A stretch of DNA of 17,125 bases from Bacillota bacterium (GTDB taxonomy: Bacteria; Bacillota; UBA4882; UBA8346). Location of the stretch: positions 1 to 17,125 of the forward strand of contig DNPP01000026.1 in the NCBI GenBank assembly GCA_003501365.1, read 5' to 3'. Both the position numbers and the translations under genes were made by a program. Positions 12,714 through 17,125 of the stretch are shown here, piece after piece. Every line of letters begins with the position of its first letter. The stretch's first letter is position 1. Under the pieces are notes generated by a model. It made no database searches. It was not told the DNA's origin and saw only the letters and a program-made list of their open reading frames with translations.

Positions 12714-15193
12714 AATTCATGAATCCTTTCCATATACAGTTGGCCTAGTGCATCCGCCTCTTCGCTGGTATTGGCTTCGGAATATATTTTAAAGATGGGT
12801 TCATCGGCATCCGGCAAAACTAAAGCCCAGCCTTGTTCGTGGAATACCTTTAACCCGTCCGTCATTTCTACCTGCCGATCCTTACTTTCCTCAAACAAAC
12901 TGCGCATAATCCGGCCCTTATCTTCCCAGCGGCACTCCGCCTCCTGATAGCCCCGTTCAACCTTGGGTACCAGTAATTTGGCCTCCGCCAGTGACAATTG
13001 CTCTCTAGCCAATAACTCCATTACTTTAACAAAGCAAAATAACGCATCAAACTCCGGTTGATATTGATTTTTACCATCTGCCGAGGGAAACAGCCTTTCC
13101 TGGGCCACCTTTTCCATCATCGACCTGGGGTTGGCCTTAGTCCGGATAACTTGTCCGTGAAACTGCTTGGCTAATTCTTCAATATATTGAGGCGCCGTTA
13201 CCTGGACCGGCATCGTAGCCTGCGGTTTATATTTAAGTACCAAAAACGACAAAAAAGCGGTCAGTTCTTCATCCCTTAGCAATTCACCATGTTCATCCAA
13301 TAATATCAGTTTTTCACCGTCATTGCCGGCGATCATCCCCAGATCGGCTCCACTCGCCTTGATTTGACCGCTCACCGTATTCATGGCTCCCGCCAGTTCC
13401 TTTAAGGTCCGGAGCCGGAGTCGCTCCCTCATTGGACTGGGCTTGGTCTCTACATTAATTACCTCACAGCCCAACTGCTGGAGTAGACTGGGTAACATCA
13501 ACGACAAACTGCCGCCTTCGACGCTGGCAACGATCTTGAAACGGCGGCTTATTACTAATTCCCTAATCTCCGCATCGACCAGACCTTCTAGATAGGGTTG
13601 GACCAGTTGAGGCACAAAAGTCAATTCACCCATGGCATTCGCATCAGCCCGTAAATAGTCCTCGCAAAAAAAGGCGTTTTCCAAAGCCCGCTCGCTATTT
13701 TTATCAAGATACAACCCGGACTGGTCAAAAAACTCGATGATAATATCGTCCGCCTGTTGGGGGCTCATCCTCAAATGGACCCCGCCCTTGACTTCTAATG
13801 AAGGAATAGCATAGCGGGTCACCGACGCCGATATCGTGCCCAGGTCGTATACATGAACGCCGGATGCTAAGGCGCCTGCCACCATCGCTCTTTTCAAGAC
13901 CCTAGCCGCGCGGAAATTATCGGAACTCATCACCATCTTGGCCCCGGGCTTTAGAAAAGCGCCGAAAACACTACCCAACTTCACGGCGAGCTCCGGTGTA
14001 ATCTCCTGGTTTACAGTACCTCGGATCCCGGCATTACCGAATAAATTGCGGGAGCCTTTTTGGGCCCAAATCAGGCTTTCATTGAGTACCGATCCGCTAT
14101 CGATATTTTTGTGGGGCCAAACTTTGACCCCGTTTTTAACGACGGCCCGGGTCCCCAGGGTTACCGTTTCTCCCAACACCACCCCTTCATAGATGGTATT
14201 TCTCCCCTTAAGATGACTGTTATGACAAAGTATGGCTCCGCTAATCTCCGAGTCGGCCCCGACATAACAGTGATCCCACAAGATGCTTCGTTTCAATTCG
14301 CTGCCGGTTTGAATAATCCCGTAATTTCCGATTACCGAAAACTCATCAATCTCTGCCTGCTCCCCCACTTTGACATAGTCGCCCAAACAAACCGGGCCAT
14401 TGATTACCGCCCCGGGAGCTATCTCCACCCCTTCTCCGGTCCAAACCCCCGGTCGAATCTCTCGCCCAGCCGGCCTAATTTTGACTTTTCCGGTTAAAAC
14501 ATCAAAGTGCGCTTGACGGTACTGTTCCAGATTACCGATATCCGACCAATAACCAGGCGCCACATAACCATATAACGGCTCACCACTCGCCAATAATAAC
14601 GGAAATAAGTCCTTAGCGAAATCAAATGCCTGACCGGTTTGAAAAAAACTAAAAATCTTCGGTTCCAAAATATAGATACCGGTATTCACCGTATCGCTGA
14701 AGACCTCACCCCAACCGGGTTTCTCTAAGAAACGCCGGATTTTGCCCTCTTCATCGGTAATCACCACCCCGTATTCTAAAGGATTGTCCACTTTAGTAAG
14801 GATTAAGGTGGCTGTGGCTCCTTTAGCTTTATGAAATTTCACTGCCGCAGCCAGATCAATATCGGTCAGGGCATCACCGCTGATCACCAAAAAAGTTTCA
14901 CTTAAAAAATCCGCTCCGTTTCGAACACTCCCGGCCGTGCCCAAAGGGGTCTCTTCAATAAAATATCGCAACACCTGCAATCCAAAATTGCGGCCATCCC
15001 CGAAATAAGCTTCTATTACTTGCGGTAAATAAAATAAGGTCGCCATTACTTCAGTAAATTCATATTTTTTCAGCAAATTGATGATATGTTCCATCATCGG
15101 CCGGTTTACAATCGGGGTCATCGGTTTGGGCTTGTAACAGGTTAACGGTTTTAGCCTGGTCCCTTTACCCCCGGCCATAATGACTGCTTTCAT
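12701..15193 (-). CDS. Sugar-1-phosphate nucleotidyltransferase fused to a phosphohexomutase-like domain
   Basis: 830 residues in three parts. Residues 1-235 form a nucleotidyltransferase (MKAVIMAGGKGTRLKPLT, VISGDALTDIDL with D107, YWSDIGNLEQY with D218), which makes an NDP-sugar from a sugar-1-phosphate and an NTP. Residues about 250-370 are left-handed beta-helix repeats. Residues about 385-825 resemble phosphoglucomutase/phosphomannomutase. The mutase part is degenerate: the usual TASHNP reads RMSPQQ (475-480) and DGDADR reads NDGEK (624-628). This architecture, often named mannose-1-phosphate guanylyltransferase, is known from cyanobacteria and Firmicutes. The ATG follows AAGGGGGA by 8 bases. 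It lies 27 bases after the glycosyltransferase gene, suggesting joint polysaccharide or glycogen-like synthesis. The nucleotide and sugar are not certain. Confidence 0.92.
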   Translation of the reverse strand: MKAVIMAGGKGTRLKPLTCYKPKPMTPIVNRPMMEHIINLLKKYEFTEVMATLFYLPQVIEAYFGDGRNFGLQVLRYFIEETPLGTAGSVRNGADFLSETFLVISGDALTDIDLAAAVKFHKAKGATATLILTKVDNPLEYGVVITDEEGKIRRFLEKPGWGEVFSDTVNTGIYILEPKIFSFFQTGQAFDFAKDLFPLLLASGEPLYGYVAPGYWSDIGNLEQYRQAHFDVLTGKVKIRPAGREIRPGVWTGEGVEIAPGAVINGPVCLGDYVKVGEQAEIDEFSVIGNYGIIQTGSELKRSILWDHCYVGADSEISGAILCHNSHLKGRNTIYEGVVLGETVTLGTRAVVKNGVKVWPHKNIDSGSVLNESLIWAQKGSRNLFGNAGIRGTVNQEITPELAVKLGSVFGAFLKPGAKMVMSSDNFRAARVLKRAMVAGALASGVHVYDLGTISASVTRYAIPSLEVKGGVHLRMSPQQADDIIIEFFDQSGLYLDKNSERALENAFFCEDYLRADANAMGELTFVPQLVQPYLEGLVDAEIRELVISRRFKIVASVEGGSLSLMLPSLLQQLGCEVINVETKPSPMRERLRLRTLKELAGAMNTVSGQIKASGADLGMIAGNDGEKLILLDEHGELLRDEELTAFLSFLVLKYKPQATMPVQVTAPQYIEELAKQFHGQVIRTKANPRSMMEKVAQERLFPSADGKNQYQPEFDALFCFVKVMELLAREQLSLAEAKLLVPKVERGYQEAECRWEDKGRIMRSLFEESKDRQVEMTDGLKVFHEQGWALVLPDADEPIFKIYSEANTSEEADALGQLYMERIHELQTQ

Positions 15194-15220
15194 ATAAGAA
15201 ATCCCCCTTGAATGATTAGG

Positions 15221-16516
15221 TTAATGAACATCTCTGTACCTGGTCATTTCCTCCGCTTCAATGGTTTTAACCATATTGGACATGATGATCTCTCGCGCCG
15301 CTTCTTCATGCATTACTGCATGCCAATTGGACTGCTTATTTTCATCAATAATTTCCTCATAAACTTGCTTGGTTTGGGTGGCGATCTTGTCCCAACTATA
15401 GGTTTGATTAATATCCTTTAAGGCAGTGGCTTTCATTTTACCGCAATGATCCGCGTGCTGCAGGGCCCAGATCATATTATCCGCCAGCGAATTTACATTA
15501 TCACAATAAACCTTTAACCCATTCTCGCCATGCCGGATAATTTCACCCAATCCGCCCGCATCGGAAACGATCACCGGGGTACCGGCAGCCATCCCCTCTA
15601 AGGCAACAATTCCGAACGGCTCATATAAACTGGGGAATACCGCAAAGGTGGCCGCCTTATACAAAGCATTCCGGGTATCGTCATCGACATATCCGGCAAA
15701 ATAAACCCGGTGGTAAATTCCTAATTGATAAGCACGGTGTTTCAAATCATCCAGATAAGGCCCTTTTCCGGCAATTACCAATTTGGCCTTGGGTTCAACC
15801 GCCAGCACTCTGGAGTAGGCATCGAGTAAAACTCCTAATCCTTTCTCCCGTACAATCCTGCCCACATAGAAAATCATCTTCTCATCCGTCGCGCAATAGC
15901 GACTGCAAACTTTTGACGGTTCTAAACTGGTCTTTTCAAAGTCAGCCGGATATACTCCATTGGGAATAATCCGAATTTTGTCATCCGGCATTTGGAAAAC
16001 CCGCTGCAACTCCCCTTTCATATACGAGCTGCAACAGATGACTCGCCATGATTCATATCCGAGCCACCACTCGACATTACTGATATATCGCTGCAATTCA
16101 TTATGCAGTCCGTTATTGCGGCCATATTCAGTGGCATGAATTGTTGATGCCAATGGAATTCGCCAGGCATGTTTAAGATTTTTGCCCGCAAATGCAGCCA
16201 ACCAGTCGTGGGCGTGAATAATATCAAAAGTTGCGCCCAGCAGCGCCAGACGGTTGGCCATTTCTGTCATATTTAGGTTCAATTGAAGTACCCAAGTTAG
16301 AAAATCGGGAGTTGACGGATTATTCATCACCACCCGATATACTTTTACTCCATGTACGGTCTCATAATCAGCAGCACCTTGGACTCCGCATGTAATTACC
16401 GAGACTTCCACATTCTGCTTAACCAAAGCCAACGCCAGATCATAAACATGGCGGGCAATGCCGCCCACAATCTTAGGGGGAAATTCCCAACTTAACATCA
16501 ATACTTTCATACCCAT
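15221..16516 (-). CDS. GT4-family glycosyltransferase, glycogen-synthase-like
   Basis: About 431 residues, a retaining GT-B glycosyltransferase. The N-terminal domain begins MKVLMLSWEFPPKIVGGIAR, like glycogen/starch synthases, and includes IIHAHDWLAAFAGK. The C-terminal domain has FYVGRIVREKGLGVLLDAYS and the GT4 EX7E motif in SLYEPFGIVALEG (E299 and E307). The frame is open to a GTG at 16528, but GAGGTGA stands 8 bases before the ATG at 16516, so that start is preferred. No signal peptide is present; the protein should be cytoplasmic. It probably transfers a hexose from an NDP-sugar supplied by the product of the next gene, 27 bases downstream. Glycogen synthase is the common label; a different glucan or glycan is possible. 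Confidence 0.9.
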   Translation of the reverse strand: MGMKVLMLSWEFPPKIVGGIARHVYDLALALVKQNVEVSVITCGVQGAADYETVHGVKVYRVVMNNPSTPDFLTWVLQLNLNMTEMANRLALLGATFDIIHAHDWLAAFAGKNLKHAWRIPLASTIHATEYGRNNGLHNELQRYISNVEWWLGYESWRVICCSSYMKGELQRVFQMPDDKIRIIPNGVYPADFEKTSLEPSKVCSRYCATDEKMIFYVGRIVREKGLGVLLDAYSRVLAVEPKAKLVIAGKGPYLDDLKHRAYQLGIYHRVYFAGYVDDDTRNALYKAATFAVFPSLYEPFGIVALEGMAAGTPVIVSDAGGLGEIIRHGENGLKVYCDNVNSLADNMIWALQHADHCGKMKATALKDINQTYSWDKIATQTKQVYEEIIDENKQSNWHAVMHEEAAREIIMSNMVKTIEAEEMTRYRDVH

Positions 16517-16529
16517 ACGTACCGTCACC

Positions 16530-16849
16530 TCGAAAATGTTTTAGCCAAAACCCCGCGCGCCGCCCGAGGATGGCCGCCAATTGGTATAAACTCCCTTTTA
16601 AGTGCTAAATTAGTTTAACCCGCGGCCTTTATCTCTATAACATTTTTTTTGACACCCCTACCCCTACCTATGACCCTGACCCTGCCTTACTGGTATAAAA
16701 TAATATACAATAATGGAATATCGTTCCATAAGGTTGACTAATCAAATATTTTATTATAAACTCTTAAAAGTGACTATTTTTCGCTAATCTCATGATTTGC
16801 CCAATTTTATATTTTTTGGAAATAAAGTGAGTTGGAGAGGAGAATTTTA
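16530..16849. other. Divergent intergenic region
   Basis: About 320 bases between the leftward glycosyltransferase and the rightward ligase. It holds a GC-rich stretch near 16550-16575, short tandem runs CCCCTA and GACCCT at 16655-16686, and the palindrome at 16713-16729. No gene is supported, and no convincing promoter for the leftward pair was found. Confidence 0.6.
16713..16729. promoter_or_regulatory. Palindromic operator candidate upstream of the acyl-CoA ligase gene
   Basis: ATGGAA-TATCG-TTCCAT is a 6-bp perfect inverted repeat around 5 bases, with the size and form of a TetR-family operator. A possible rightward promoter follows: TTGACT at 16734-16739 with TAAACT 17 bases later (16757-16762). 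Fatty-acid degradation genes are often held by TetR-family regulators, so this may control the ligase; no regulator gene is seen here. Confidence 0.4.
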
Positions 16850-17125
16850 TTGCAACCGGTATGGTTTAAATCCTATGAGAGCGGAATTTCCCACTATCTT
16901 GAATATCCCGCCCATACTCTTTCGGAAATATTACACCTTACCACCGGCAAATTTCCCGATCAAATTGCTTTAGTATACATGGATTGTCAGTGGACTTATC
17001 AAGAGTTAGATATCTTAGTCTCCAAAATAGCTAACCTCCTACTTAGCCTGGGGGTAAAAACCGGAGATCGGGTGGGACGTCAACTTCCAAAGTCCCCTCA
17101 ATTTGTGATTACTTATTTCGGAATA
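16850..17125 (+). CDS. Long-chain acyl-CoA ligase, FadD-like (N-terminal part only)
   Basis: The first 92 codons of an AMP-forming ligase, running off the right edge. The start is TTG at 16850, with GAGAGGAGA a few bases upstream. The N-terminus has the family pattern: YPAHTLSEIL near residue 20, FPDQIALVYMDCQWTYQELD near residue 35, LLSLGVKTGDRV near residue 64, and LPKSPQFVITYFG at the end. The family activates fatty acids with ATP and CoA. The catalytic P-loop and adenylate motifs lie outside the window, so the exact acid is unknown. It is divergent from the glycosyltransferase pair and probably functionally unrelated to it. Confidence 0.88.
   Translation, partial: MQPVWFKSYESGISHYLEYPAHTLSEILHLTTGKFPDQIALVYMDCQWTYQELDILVSKIANLLLSLGVKTGDRVGRQLPKSPQFVITYFGI

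Noticed and set aside
13938..14497. Overlapping rightward open frames opposite the nucleotidyltransferase gene (also 13383-13595)
   Set aside because: They are shadows of a well-supported gene on the other strand, with no ribosome sites or recognisable domains.
16655..16686. Tandem CCCCTA / GACCCT runs as a functional repeat array
   Set aside because: Only two imperfect copies of each; short low-complexity sequence with no clear unit.

Overview
The window reads as Bacillota (Firmicutes) DNA. Shine-Dalgarno sequences of the GGAGG type stand before almost every gene, the promoters are clear TTGACA/TATAAT type, and GTG and TTG starts occur. A LacI-family regulator controls a sugar cluster. The solute-binding protein has an ordinary signal peptide without a lipobox cysteine, which hints at a lineage with an outer membrane, but this is only a hint. 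The genus cannot be named.

Region 1 (1-9822) is a carbohydrate uptake and catabolism locus. A leftward operon starts from a consensus promoter at 8029-8057. In transcription order it encodes a FucU/RbsD-type mutarotase, a D-tagatose-3-epimerase-like TIM-barrel protein, an L-fucose-isomerase-like protein, an archaeal-type triosephosphate isomerase homologue, a YjbQ (UPF0047) protein, a DUF1349 protein, an ABC substrate-binding protein and two MalF/MalG-type permeases, the second cut by the window edge. A divergent FGGY kinase (8320-9822) starts from its own promoter. The implied route is import, anomer exchange, aldose-ketose isomerisation, epimerisation, phosphorylation and triose/tetrose-phosphate isomerisation. 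No aldolase, transketolase or transporter ATPase is present, and the substrate cannot be read from sequence.

Region 2 (9823-11635) holds a decayed IS3-family insertion sequence followed by the LacI-family regulator. Five operator-like sites with an AACGTT core lie on the three promoters: two at the operon, one perfect 24-bp palindrome at the kinase, and two at the regulator's own gene. The cluster therefore looks like one autoregulated regulon.

Region 3 (11636-12700) is about 500 bp of gene-poor DNA with terminators and a Z-DNA-prone hairpin, then a leftward tRNA cluster. In transcription order the tRNAs are Ser(UGA), Ser(GCU) and Arg(ACG), with a consensus promoter, an unusual leader made of tandem 15-bp repeats, and a terminator.

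Region 4 (12701-17125) looks like core genome and is visibly more GC-rich. It holds a leftward pair, a GT4 glycosyltransferase (glycogen-synthase-like) and a nucleotidyltransferase/phosphohexomutase fusion, and then the start of a rightward FadD-like acyl-CoA ligase. The change in composition, the tRNA genes and the IS remnant together suggest that the sugar locus is an accessory block next to a tRNA cluster.
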